Shown: positions 31,460-40,386 of the stretch, in pieces
Layout of the letters: the number at the start of each line of letters is the position of its first letter
Numbering within the stretch: position 1 is the first letter of the stretch
NCBI GenBank assembly: GCA_024638885.1
Contig: JAHEJL010000008.1
Coordinates: 1 to 52,429 of the forward strand
DNA: 52,429 nucleotides
Source: Coraliomargarita sp.
Lineage (GTDB): Bacteria > Verrucomicrobiota > Verrucomicrobiia > Opitutales > UBA953
Direction of reading: 5' to 3'
The notes under the pieces: generated by a model
What the model saw: only the letters and a program-made list of their open reading frames with translations
The model's database searches: none
Told to the model about the DNA's origin: nothing
Position numbers and translations under genes: made by a program

Positions 31460-32731
31460 TTACTTGGCAGGCAGCACGCGGTCGGCGAAATCGGCATAGT
31501 TCTTCCAGTCCTCGAGGAGGATGTCATGCTTACCGGGGCGGATATGGTAGCCGATCGTCTGGCCGACGGGCCGGCTGATCGGCGGCTTCTCCTTGGTGCC
31601 GAGTCCCGGCTGGCCGAGCACATGGTAGACGGGATCGGTGTGCACGGCCCCGAGGAATTCTCCGACGGGATCGGCCCAGCTGTCTTCCGATGCGCTGGCG
31701 ACGTAGAGCGGGCGCGGCGCGATGAGCGCGAGGAGATAATGCGCGTCCAGCGGCAACTTGTCTTCCTTCTCGGAGAAGGTCTCGAAGCGGGCGGTGAACC
31801 AGTGCGGGAAACCGCGGCCGGGATAATGGCCGGTGATGACGCCGACGGTCTCGCCGAAGATGCGCTTGTTGAGCGCGGCGCCGCCGCAGCCGGAGTTGTT
31901 CGAGATCACGAAAGCGAAACGCTGATCCTGGGCGCCGGCCCAGAGCGCCGCCTTGCCCAGACGTGAGTGGCCGTGCACCGCGGCCCGCTTGGCGTCGACC
32001 GAGGGGACCTTCTCCAGGACGTCGAGCATGCGCGAGAGACCCCAGGCCCAGCAGCCGATGGCGGCCCACTCGCCGTCTTTCCATTGCGTGTTCGCGCCAT
32101 CGGGCGAGAGCGCCGCGCGGAAACCGTTCTTCCAGCCTTCGGGATGGTCGGGCTCGAAATCGCCATAATAAGCCGTGGCGGAAGCGTAACCGCGGTCGAT
32201 GAGCGTCTCGAACTCCCAGCGGCGCGCCTCGCTGCCCCGGAGCGCCGGATTAGCCTGCGTCGTGCCCTTCAGGGCCCACTGCTTCGCGACCCAGCTCGAG
32301 GCGGGCAAGACCGCCGGGTCTTCGGTCGTGGTGTGGTTGCTGCCGAAATTGAGGCCGACGAAGACCGGAGCCGGACGCTTCGCCGCGTTCGGCACGTAGA
32401 GCAGCAAATCGAACGACGGGCCCTGCTTGCCGATCGGCCAGACCTTGAACTGCGTGCGCGTGGCCTTACCGCCGAACGCGTCCTTGGACTGCTCACGGAC
32501 CTCGACCACGGCGTCGGCCTGCCGCTTCGAAGCGTCGGGCGTACGGCCGAACATGTTCTCTTCGACGAGCCGGAAGACCTCCGGACGACGGACCTCGTTC
32601 CAGGTCTTCGCATCCGTCACCTTGCGTCCGTCGGCGCAGACGAGCGGGTCCGGCAACGTATACGGCGGGACCTTCGCTTCGTCGGAAATGACCGGCGGCA
32701 TCGCGGCCAGCAGGAGCAGGGGTAGCAGCAT
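31460..32731 (-). CDS. Glucuronoyl esterase (CE15 family), secreted
   Basis: A 423-residue exported alpha/beta hydrolase. A signal peptide (MLLPLLLLAAMPPVISDEAK) is followed by the CE15 nucleophile motif VHGHSRLGKAALW with Ser256 and the following Arg. The block RFAFVISNNSGCGGAALNKR is typical of bacterial CE15 enzymes, and a histidine near the end (YHIRPGKHDILL, His402) completes the triad. Other family segments are FGSNHTTTEDPA and GLSRMLDVLEKVPSVD. CE15 enzymes hydrolyse ester links between lignin and glucuronoxylan, so the organism probably degrades plant biomass; related enzymes are known from Opitutus. ATG 32731 starts the signal peptide. It is flanked by repeats and tRNA-Arg(CCG). Confidence 0.9.
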   Translation of the reverse strand: MLLPLLLLAAMPPVISDEAKVPPYTLPDPLVCADGRKVTDAKTWNEVRRPEVFRLVEENMFGRTPDASKRQADAVVEVREQSKDAFGGKATRTQFKVWPIGKQGPSFDLLLYVPNAAKRPAPVFVGLNFGSNHTTTEDPAVLPASSWVAKQWALKGTTQANPALRGSEARRWEFETLIDRGYASATAYYGDFEPDHPEGWKNGFRAALSPDGANTQWKDGEWAAIGCWAWGLSRMLDVLEKVPSVDAKRAAVHGHSRLGKAALWAGAQDQRFAFVISNNSGCGGAALNKRIFGETVGVITGHYPGRGFPHWFTARFETFSEKEDKLPLDAHYLLALIAPRPLYVASASEDSWADPVGEFLGAVHTDPVYHVLGQPGLGTKEKPPISRPVGQTIGYHIRPGKHDILLEDWKNYADFADRVLPAK

Positions 32732-32788
32732 GGCGCGACTATGGGCGCTCGTCGCGAGGGAGCAAGGGTTTCGCTGGCACGGGGACAA

Positions 32789-32907
32789 GGTAGGGACGTG
32801 ATTGCCATCACGTCCGTGGGCGGACGGACGTCATACGTTCAAACCAACTTACCCGGTTCGTCGAACCCTGCGTTGCGAACGGCGGCCATGGCAATGGCCG
32901 CCCTACC
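32789..32907. repeat. GTAG-headed inverted REP pair, copy B
   Basis: GGTAGGGACGTGAT...ATCACGTCC at the left and GGCGGCCATGGC...GGCCGCCCTACC at the right are hairpins with GTAG heads pointing outward, as in copy A at 31160-31248 but with a longer, different centre. The two copies flank the CE15 gene and tRNA-Arg(CCG). Confidence 0.7.
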
Positions 32908-32917
32908 TCGAGACAAA

Positions 32918-32996
32918 ACTCCAAGGGGGACCGGAGACCGGATGATCAGCTAGGGCACATGTCCCCGGCATCACTCCCGGTTACCGGTCTCCCTAT
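32918..32996. repeat. GGGAGACCGG hairpin repeat, copy B
   Basis: GGGGACCGGAGACCGGAT at the left faces CCCGGTTACCGGTCTCCC at the right, with a core CTAGGG...CCCCGG. It is the reversed counterpart of copy A at 31080-31150. Confidence 0.65.
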
Positions 32997-33010
32997 GAGC
33001 GCCAACATTA

Positions 33011-33050
33011 CCCCCTTGCCCACGTGTCACCTTGCCCACTTGCCCACTCG
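33011..33050. repeat. CACGTG-type dispersed repeat, copy 5
   Basis: CCCCTTGCCCACGTGTCACC followed by two TTGCCCACT units. It lies 15 bases beyond the folA stop codon, in the same relation to the upstream gene as copy 1 is to parB. The second and third CACGTG have decayed to CACTTG and CACTCG, so this looks like an older copy. Confidence 0.65.
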
Positions 33051-33065
33051 CGGCGTCAGCCGCGC

Positions 33066-33560
33066 TCAGCGCTCCCAGATTTCAAACGCATACCCCAACC
33101 CCTGATACTCGCCTTTCTTCGACGACACGAGCTTGGCGAAATGGCGCTGCCAGTCGGCGGGAAAGAAACGGTCGCCTTCGAAGTCGCGGTCGATGCGCGT
33201 GATCAGCAGGCGTTCGCAGAGCGGCGTGCCTTCGGCGTAGATGCGTTCGCCGCCGGTGATCCAGGTCGGCCCGGGCCACTGCGGCATGCGTTCGGCCAGC
33301 GCGATGGCCTCGGCCAAGGAACCCGCCCGCTCGGCGCCGGGGAAGGATTTGGCCGGGTCGCGCGAGACGACCACGGTGCCCCGGCCCGGCAAAGCCTTGC
33401 CCAGTTCGGCGTAGCAGGCCGGCCCCTCGATCATGACGCCCCCGGCGGTCTGGTCCATGAACCAGGCCAGGTCCTCGGGAATATGCCACGGGAGCTTGCC
33501 CGCCTTGCCGATGACCCCGTTACGGGCCACGGCGACGATGCATTGGAGGGGCTTGGCCAC
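33066..33560 (-). CDS. folA: Dihydrofolate reductase, divergent
   Basis: The 164-residue protein has the DHFR fold signatures: CIVAVARNGVIGKAGKLPWH (N-terminal strand and Met20-type loop), IPEDLAWFMDQTAGG (acidic active-site residue), VVVSRDP, and TWITGGERIYAEGTPLCERL (NADPH Gly-Gly motif). FEGDRFFP lies near the C-terminus. It reduces dihydrofolate to tetrahydrofolate. The usual G-R-x-T-W/Y-E-S motif that binds the NADPH phosphate is replaced by IEGPACYAELG, an unusual change. No ATG is available at the right place; GTG 33560 (V-A-K-P-L-Q-C-I-V) is the best start, so the exact N-terminus is uncertain. It is divergent from the PpiD-like gene. Confidence 0.85.
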   Translation of the reverse strand: MAKPLQCIVAVARNGVIGKAGKLPWHIPEDLAWFMDQTAGGVMIEGPACYAELGKALPGRGTVVVSRDPAKSFPGAERAGSLAEAIALAERMPQWPGPTWITGGERIYAEGTPLCERLLITRIDRDFEGDRFFPADWQRHFAKLVSSKKGEYQGLGYAFEIWER

Positions 33561-33654
33561 GGCCCAAGGGATGTTAATAACCCCGCCGGACGCAAGCGCC
33601 GGGGTGGGCTTGGACTGATTGACACCCGCCGAAAGTCTGGGGTAGGTTGCCCGA

Positions 33655-35244
33655 ATGATTACCTGGCTCCAGAACGCCACCGGCAAACACAACCGCATCA
33701 TCTTCGGCTTCCTGCTGGTGATCATCGTGGTCTCCTTCGTCTTCTACGGGTTCGCCGGCCGCGGCGCCCTTAGCTCCGGCGCCTACATGTACCAGGGCGT
33801 CGACCTCAACGACCCCGCCGTCCGCGCCCGCTTCCGTGACGCGACCTTCTTCGCCCAGATGACCGGCCAGCGCATGGACAACAACGGCCTCGTCCAGCGC
33901 GTCGCCGAGCTCAGCCTCGCCGACGGCCTCGGCATCCCCTCCCCCTCCGACGTCGAGATCCGCCGCATCGCCCGCGAGATGACCACCTCGCCCGACGGCA
34001 AGAACGCCGACGGCCTCAACAAGTTCCTCGAGTTCGCCGCCAAGCAGCTCAACGCGTCCGACCTCGAGACCCGCGCCCGCTTCGAGACCTACATCAAGGA
34101 CACCTGGCGCATCCAGAAGGCGGTCAGCACCCTCGCCGGCTCCGGCCACGCCACCGCCAGCCAGATCAAGCGCATCCTCGACCGCGAACGCACCAAGTGG
34201 ACCGTCGACGTCGCCACCTTCGCCTCCGCCGGCTTCAAGCCCGAGATCAAGGTCGACGAAGCCAAGGTGAAGGAAGCCTTCACGGCCAACATCGAGAACT
34301 ACCGCCTGCCCCCGCAGGTCGCCGTGACCGTCGTCACCATCGCCCCCTCCGCCGCCGACACCGCCCCGGTGTCCGACGACGAGATCATCAACATGGGCTA
34401 CAACCAGGCCGAGAAGTTCAAGTTCGAGACCGGCAAGGTCAAGGAACAGGCCCTCGCCAAGCGCGCCGAGCTCGAGAAGCTCGTCCGCGCCGACCGCGCC
34501 ATCACCAACCTCGCCGGCCAGGTCTCCGACGAGCTCGCCGAGAAGTTCGCCATCGATACCGCCAAGGCCGACAGCAAGGAGCTCGCCGCCTGGATCAAGG
34601 CCAAGAACGCCAAGGTGACCCTGCTCCCGACCTTCGAAGCCAACAACCCGCCGGTCGTCGCCAAGATCCCCGCCGAAGCCCTGCGCGTCGCCGGTGAGCT
34701 CACCGAAAAGGAATGGCGCACCGAAGTCTACCGCTCCGAAGAAGGCGCCACGTTCGTCTTCCTCAACAAGCGCACCCCGGACCGTCTCCCGACCTTCGAG
34801 GAAGCCAAGGCCAAGGCCGTCGAGGCCTGGAAGAAGTCCCAGTATAACCGCCTCCTCGCCGAGGAAGTCGCCAAGGTCGGCAAGGCCGTCCAGGCCGACG
34901 TCGCCGCCGGCAAGACCTTCACCGACAGCGCCAAGGCCCACAAGCTGACGCTCACCTCGCCCGAAGCCTTCTCCGTGTACTCCGTGCCGGAAGCCCTCAA
35001 CGGCGTGAACGAGAACACCGGCCTCCTCATCGAAGCCGCCGGCGTGGGCAAGATCACCTCCGCCATCCGCGTCGGCAGCGGCGACTACGTCTTCATCCGA
35101 CCGGCCAAGAAGGACCTCCCGGCCGACAAGTCCGGCGTCGAAGAAAGCCGCCTGTTCGTCCAGCGCGTCTCCCAGCGTAACGCCTACTTCACCGGCATCG
35201 GCCTGATCCAGGACATCGTCCCGGCCCCCGCCCAAGCCAAGTAA
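33655..35244 (+). CDS. PpiD/SurA-like membrane-anchored periplasmic chaperone
   Basis: The 529-residue protein has one N-terminal membrane anchor (residues about 15-33, within NRIIFGFLLVIIVVSFVFYG) and a large, helical and charged periplasmic part. The N-terminal arrangement and the segment MTGQRMDNNGLVQRVAELSL resemble the SurA_N/PpiD chaperone domain. I cannot find a convincing parvulin catalytic domain, so it may be a chaperone rather than an active prolyl isomerase. PpiD-type proteins assist folding of proteins leaving the Sec channel. A repetitive Ala/Lys/Glu helical region occupies the second half. ATG 33655 follows a short divergent promoter region shared with folA, and a good terminator follows the gene. 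Confidence 0.8.
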   Translation: MITWLQNATGKHNRIIFGFLLVIIVVSFVFYGFAGRGALSSGAYMYQGVDLNDPAVRARFRDATFFAQMTGQRMDNNGLVQRVAELSLADGLGIPSPSDVEIRRIAREMTTSPDGKNADGLNKFLEFAAKQLNASDLETRARFETYIKDTWRIQKAVSTLAGSGHATASQIKRILDRERTKWTVDVATFASAGFKPEIKVDEAKVKEAFTANIENYRLPPQVAVTVVTIAPSAADTAPVSDDEIINMGYNQAEKFKFETGKVKEQALAKRAELEKLVRADRAITNLAGQVSDELAEKFAIDTAKADSKELAAWIKAKNAKVTLLPTFEANNPPVVAKIPAEALRVAGELTEKEWRTEVYRSEEGATFVFLNKRTPDRLPTFEEAKAKAVEAWKKSQYNRLLAEEVAKVGKAVQADVAAGKTFTDSAKAHKLTLTSPEAFSVYSVPEALNGVNENTGLLIEAAGVGKITSAIRVGSGDYVFIRPAKKDLPADKSGVEESRLFVQRVSQRNAYFTGIGLIQDIVPAPAQAK

Positions 35245-35262
35245 GGGAGTCTCAAGGCCCAC

Positions 35263-35304
35263 GGGAACCCCTCCGGAGGCCTCCTCCCGAGGGGTTCTTT
35301 ATTT
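35263..35304 (+). terminator. Intrinsic terminator of the PpiD-like gene
   Basis: GAACCCCTC and GAGGGGTTC pair around a GC-rich loop that itself can fold (CGGAGG/CCTCC), followed by TTTATTT. It separates the chaperone gene from gltX. Confidence 0.88.
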
Positions 35305-35327
35305 GGCCCCGATTACGGCTTTACCAC

Positions 35328-35352
35328 CCCCTACCCCAACCCCTACCCCTTT
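35328..35352. repeat. C-rich tract upstream of gltX
   Basis: CCCCCTACCCCAACCCCTAC and further CCCTTTCCC units end about ten bases before the gltX start. Same type of tract as before accA and the hydrolase at 29010. Confidence 0.5.
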
Positions 35353-35362
35353 CCCTATCAAA

Positions 35363-36727
<1,365 letters not shown>

Positions 36728-36734
36728 TCCGTCC

Positions 36735-38423
36735 ATGTCTTCCGAAACCCCTGCGCCGGCGGCCCACCGCCACTTCATCCAGCAGATCATCGACGCCGAC
36801 CTGGCCGCGGGTAAGCACGCGTCCATCGCCACCCGCTTCCCGCCGGAGCCCAACGGCTACCTGCACGTCGGCCACGCGAAGTCCATCTGCCTCAACTTCG
36901 GCCTCGCGCTCGAGTTCAAGGGCCGCTGCCACCTCCGCATGGACGACACGAATCCGACCAAGGAAGAGGTCGAATACGTCGACTCCATCAAGGAAGACGT
37001 CCGCTGGCTGGGCTTCGACTGGAACGAGCACTACTACCAGGCCTCGAACTACTTCGAGCGCATGCATGCCGACGCCATCAAGCTGATCCAGCTCGGCAAG
37101 GCCTACGTCTGCTTCCTCTCGCAGGACCAGATCCGCGAATTCCACGGCGACGAGAAACACCCCGGCAAGCCGAGCCCCACGCGCGACGCTTCCGTCGAGG
37201 ACAACCTCGCGGCCTTCGCCCGGATGACCCGCGGCGAGTTCGACGAAGGCAAGGCGGTCCTCCGCGCCAAGATCGATATGGCCTCGCCGAACATGCACAT
37301 GCGCGACCCGGTCATCTACCGCATCCGCAAGGCCCATCACCACAACACCGGCGACAAGTGGTGCGTCTACCCGATGTACGACTACGCCCACCCGCTCGAG
37401 GACGCGTACGAAGGCATCACCCACTCGATCTGCACGCTGGAGTTCGAGGTGCACCGCCCCTTCTACGACTGGCTCCTCCGCACGCTCGACACCCCGGCCA
37501 AGCCGCAGCAGATCGAATTCGCCCGCCTCAACCTGACCTACACCGTCATGTCCAAGCGCCGCCTGCTCGAGCTCGTGCAGGAGAAGCGCGTCGCCGGCTG
37601 GGACGACCCCCGCATGCCCACCATCTCCGGCATGCGCCGCCGCGGCTACACGCCCGCCGCGGTCCGTAAGTTCTGCGAGACGATCGGCATCACGAAGCAT
37701 AATTCCCTCTCCGACGTCGCCCTCCTCGAGCACGCCGTCCGCGACGACCTCAACAAGACGTCCTCCCGCTTCATGGCGGTGCTCGACCCGGTCCGCCTCG
37801 TCATCGAGAACTACCCCGAAGGCCAGGTCGACGAGCTCGACGCCGTCAACAACCCCGAGGACCCCTCCGCCGGCACCCGCAAGGTGCCCTTCTCCAAGAC
37901 GCTGCTCATCGAGCGCGCCGACTTCATGGAGATCCCGGAGAAGAAGTATTTCCGCCTCACGCCCGGCCAGGAGGTCCGCCTCCGCTGGGGCTACTTCGTG
38001 ACCTGCACCGGCTGCAAGAAGGACGCCGCCGGCAACGTCGTCGAAGTCACCTGTACCTACGATCCCGCCACCCGCGGCGGCGACGCCCCGGACGGCCGCA
38101 AGGTCAAGGGCACCATCCATTGGGTCTCCGAAAAGCATGCCGGCGACGTCGAGGTCCGCCTCTACGACCGCCTCTTCGCGCACGAGGACCTGAACGACAT
38201 CCCCGAAGGTACCGACTGGCGCACGCTCCTCAACCCCGGCTCGCTCAAGACCATCCGCGGCTTCGTCGAACCCGCCCTGCTCGCCCTCGCGCCGAGCACG
38301 CGCGTGCAGTTCGAACGCACCGGCTACTTCTGCGCCGACGCCAAGGACTCCCAGCCCGGCAAGCCCGTCTTCAACCGCACCGTCGGCCTGAAGGACTCCT
38401 GGGCGAAGGTCGCGGCGAAGTAA
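36735..38423 (+). CDS. glnS: Glutaminyl-tRNA synthetase
   Basis: The 562-residue enzyme charges tRNA-Gln directly. Signatures: [18 protein letters not shown] (HVGH form of the HIGH motif), [40 protein letters not shown], and [11 protein letters not shown] (KMSKS equivalent). The C-terminal beta-barrel anticodon-binding domain contains [15 protein letters not shown]. Length and order match bacterial GlnS. Its presence means this organism need not rely on the GatCAB transamidation route for Gln-tRNA. The gene lies directly behind gltX and ends in a repeat-rich gap before tRNA-Ser. Confidence 0.97.
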   Translation: MSSETPAPAAHRHFIQQIIDADLAAGKHASIATRFPPEPNGYLHVGHAKSICLNFGLALEFKGRCHLRMDDTNPTKEEVEYVDSIKEDVRWLGFDWNEHYYQASNYFERMHADAIKLIQLGKAYVCFLSQDQIREFHGDEKHPGKPSPTRDASVEDNLAAFARMTRGEFDEGKAVLRAKIDMASPNMHMRDPVIYRIRKAHHHNTGDKWCVYPMYDYAHPLEDAYEGITHSICTLEFEVHRPFYDWLLRTLDTPAKPQQIEFARLNLTYTVMSKRRLLELVQEKRVAGWDDPRMPTISGMRRRGYTPAAVRKFCETIGITKHNSLSDVALLEHAVRDDLNKTSSRFMAVLDPVRLVIENYPEGQVDELDAVNNPEDPSAGTRKVPFSKTLLIERADFMEIPEKKYFRLTPGQEVRLRWGYFVTCTGCKKDAAGNVVEVTCTYDPATRGGDAPDGRKVKGTIHWVSEKHAGDVEVRLYDRLFAHEDLNDIPEGTDWRTLLNPGSLKTIRGFVEPALLALAPSTRVQFERTGYFCADAKDSQPGKPVFNRTVGLKDSWAKVAAK

Positions 38424-38431
38424 GCATCACC

Positions 38432-38554
38432 AGAGGCCCGGAGGCTCGGTTGACCAGGAAAGGCGTAAAGGCCTTCGGTCAGGCCATGCCGTTGCCTGTC
38501 GGCCTGTGTCTTTTGCTTATCTGAGCCTCTGGGCCTCTGAGCCTCCGGGCCTCT
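38432..38554. repeat. Inverted repeat element between glnS and tRNA-Ser
   Basis: AGAGGCCCGGAGGCTC (38432-38447) is perfectly complementary to GAGCCTCCGGGCCTCT (38539-38554). Inside lie a second hairpin (AAGGCCTTCGG region) and an extra GAGCCTCTGGGCCTC unit. The arm is shared with three GCCTCCGGGCCTC units at 28904-28934. It may also act as the glnS terminator or 3' stabiliser. Confidence 0.75.
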
Positions 38555-38626
38555 TATCTGGAGGCTTTCTTCACCCTTGACCCACCCCCCGCCCTCCCTT
38601 TGATGCACCTTCTAGCTGGTAACAAA

Positions 38627-38714
<88 letters not shown>

Positions 38715-38725
38715 GCTAGAACTAA

Positions 38726-38757
38726 GACGATAACCATGAACGGGTTATCGTCCTTTT
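38726..38757 (+). terminator. Terminator of tRNA-Ser
   Basis: GACGATAACC (38726-38735) pairs with GGTTATCGTC (38743-38752) around a seven-base loop, followed by CTTTTGG. It ends the tRNA-Ser transcript. Confidence 0.8.
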
Positions 38758-38776
38758 GGTGTTATCCGGGAGGCGG

Positions 38777-38800
38777 AACTCTAACAAAAACTCTAACAAA
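38777..38800. repeat. Two direct copies of AACTCTAACAAA
   Basis: An exact 12-base tandem duplication, 63 bases after the tRNA-Ser end, at the left margin of the accessory region. In the frame that ends with TAG at 38804 it would encode Asn-Ser-Asn-Lys twice. It could be a remnant coding end or a recombinase arm site; neither can be shown. Confidence 0.6.
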
Positions 38801-38914
38801 GGGTAGGCATGATCAAGAGTGATTCTCGTTGGTATCCGCACTCAAAGCACCCACACCCTGACGTGGCTCTTGGATACGCAATACCACCGGCAAAGTAACA
38901 ATAACCTCTTCGGA

Positions 38915-39523
38915 TTATTTAGGCGGAATTAAATGAGGCAGCCTCATCCCAGGGTGGCAGGACTGCAGCAGCTCATGCAATCTCCCCAACTCATCAACGA
39001 TAGGCTGAAGTTCAAATCGTTGGCCGAGCGCCTCGAATATCCCGGTGTCATAGAAGTACGCCCGCATGAATCTATGCGTCGCTCTTGCGTCGGGCGGCGC
39101 TTCAACGCCCACGTACCCAGCGATGAATGTACCGGCATATGTTGTTCTAAGAAATACATCTAGCCTCTCGTCGTAATGTTCGAAGATGTTTCGCAAATCT
39201 CGATTCTTTAAAACACTGTCCTCAGTGACACCAAAGGCTGTCCGCAATCGATTAGCCCGAGATTGATGTATGGCTTTTACTTTTGATGGCCAAAAATAAT
39301 AAGACGTCGACGCCGCCTGGCAAACGACGTTTTGAATCTGATTCAAAGCCTCGTTAACGATCGCTGCATCTCGAGAATTTCGCATCTCAGTCTTCGAAAG
39401 AAAATTCTCAATCCAGACAACTGAATGCCATGCGGACTCGAGGTTGTACTGCAGATTAATGATGTAAAACACCTCGTGAAACGGAAGAATGCCTTCAGGA
39501 TTCTCAATATGCATCCGAGTCAT
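38915..39523 (-). CDS. Hypothetical protein, AT-rich accessory gene
   Basis: The 202 residues are not recognised. The protein lacks a signal peptide or membrane segment and looks alpha-helical, with aromatic-rich stretches such as EVFYIINLQYNLESAWHSVV near the N-terminus and RNIFEHYDERLDVFLRTTYA in the middle. The latter Arg-Asn-x-x-Glu-His-Tyr-Asp-Glu stretch is reminiscent of HEPN-like or abortive-infection proteins that carry an R-x4-6-H motif, but this is only a suggestion. GC content is well below that of core genes. The DUF4145 gene lies 20 bases upstream on the same strand, so the two form a unit, possibly a small defence module. Confidence 0.65.
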   Translation of the reverse strand: MTRMHIENPEGILPFHEVFYIINLQYNLESAWHSVVWIENFLSKTEMRNSRDAAIVNEALNQIQNVVCQAASTSYYFWPSKVKAIHQSRANRLRTAFGVTEDSVLKNRDLRNIFEHYDERLDVFLRTTYAGTFIAGYVGVEAPPDARATHRFMRAYFYDTGIFEALGQRFELQPIVDELGRLHELLQSCHPGMRLPHLIPPK

Positions 39524-39542
39524 AAATCACTAAGTGTGGATG

Positions 39543-40220
39543 CTACTTCGGTTCAGTTCGCTTAGCGATATGGCTACGTGCGCCTTCTGGCAAATCACCG
39601 AAGGCCTTGTCGATTGCCCTTGGGAGTGTAATTGCATGTTCAGCAACCAGGTTAATAAAGGCGAAAAGCCCTTGGACGGATTTTTCATCATCTAATTTAC
39701 TAATCTCACCCGGGTGAACCGCCTCATTTCCTACAACGCGAATAACATCCAGCGCCTTCAGAATCTGGCTTGGAATCCTCCGCGCATCAACGAGCGACTG
39801 AATCATCTCATTGAGCGTTCCACTCTGCCCCAGATCTTTACACAACATCTCGACAGCTAATCTCAAAAGAGCCGCCGCAGCTCTTGGCGACAATCTGGCA
39901 ACACTGGCAGCCTCCCCATAAATGGCCTTAACTGCAGCAGGTAAATCTTCGTTAGGAAGAGGCGCACTACCTGTATTGGGGTAAAGCAACATTTGCTGGA
40001 CCCAAACCGTTGAGTTCCCGCAACAATCGCATTTGCTAGTTTTAAGGGGGTTGAGATCGCGAGTCCCGAAAACGGAACTTAATGATGTTCCAGGAGCGCG
40101 CACTGCAATAGCATGACATGTGAAATCAAAATCACATTCCCTCCAACGCTGATGCGATATCGTATGACAATGAGGGCAGGTGAATTTCGCGAGATTTGGC
40201 TTTGGTTCAATGTAGTTCAT
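39543..40220 (-). CDS. DUF4145 domain protein with zinc ribbons
   Basis: The 225-residue protein has an N-terminal double zinc-binding part with CPHCHTIS (residue 15 on) and CDCCGN (about 63-68). A helical DUF4145 domain follows with the family-typical SPRAAAALLRLAVEMLCKDL (about 111-130), a Gly-x-Leu-x-x-x-Ile segment (GTLNEMIQSLVDARRIP), and RVVGNEAVHPGEI. DUF4145 proteins occur alone and next to restriction or other defence genes; their biochemical activity is not established. Low GC content contrasts with the core genome. It is probably transcribed with the downstream unknown gene from the AT-rich region at 40221-40386. Confidence 0.82.
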   Translation of the reverse strand: MNYIEPKPNLAKFTCPHCHTISHQRWRECDFDFTCHAIAVRAPGTSLSSVFGTRDLNPLKTSKCDCCGNSTVWVQQMLLYPNTGSAPLPNEDLPAAVKAIYGEAASVARLSPRAAAALLRLAVEMLCKDLGQSGTLNEMIQSLVDARRIPSQILKALDVIRVVGNEAVHPGEISKLDDEKSVQGLFAFINLVAEHAITLPRAIDKAFGDLPEGARSHIAKRTEPK

Positions 40221-40289
40221 AACAGAGAAATGAACACTAGTTCACTAGCATAAGAAATCAACCGGGGCTTGCCCATTATGTGTATGTTA

Positions 40290-40326
40290 AATTCATAAAG
40301 ACATAAATAACAGTAACTTATGAATT
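40290..40326. promoter_or_regulatory. Inverted repeat in AT-rich divergent promoter region
   Basis: AATTCATAA (40290-40298) and TTATGAATT (40318-40326) are a perfect nine-base inverted repeat with a 19-base spacer, in the most AT-rich stretch of the window between the divergent DUF4145 and 40387 genes. It is a candidate operator for a regulator controlling both sides. Confidence 0.5.
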
Positions 40327-40386
40327 AAACTTCATTCATAGTAATAGAACCTTCACGCAACATACCCCCTCTGACAGGCTGACAGG

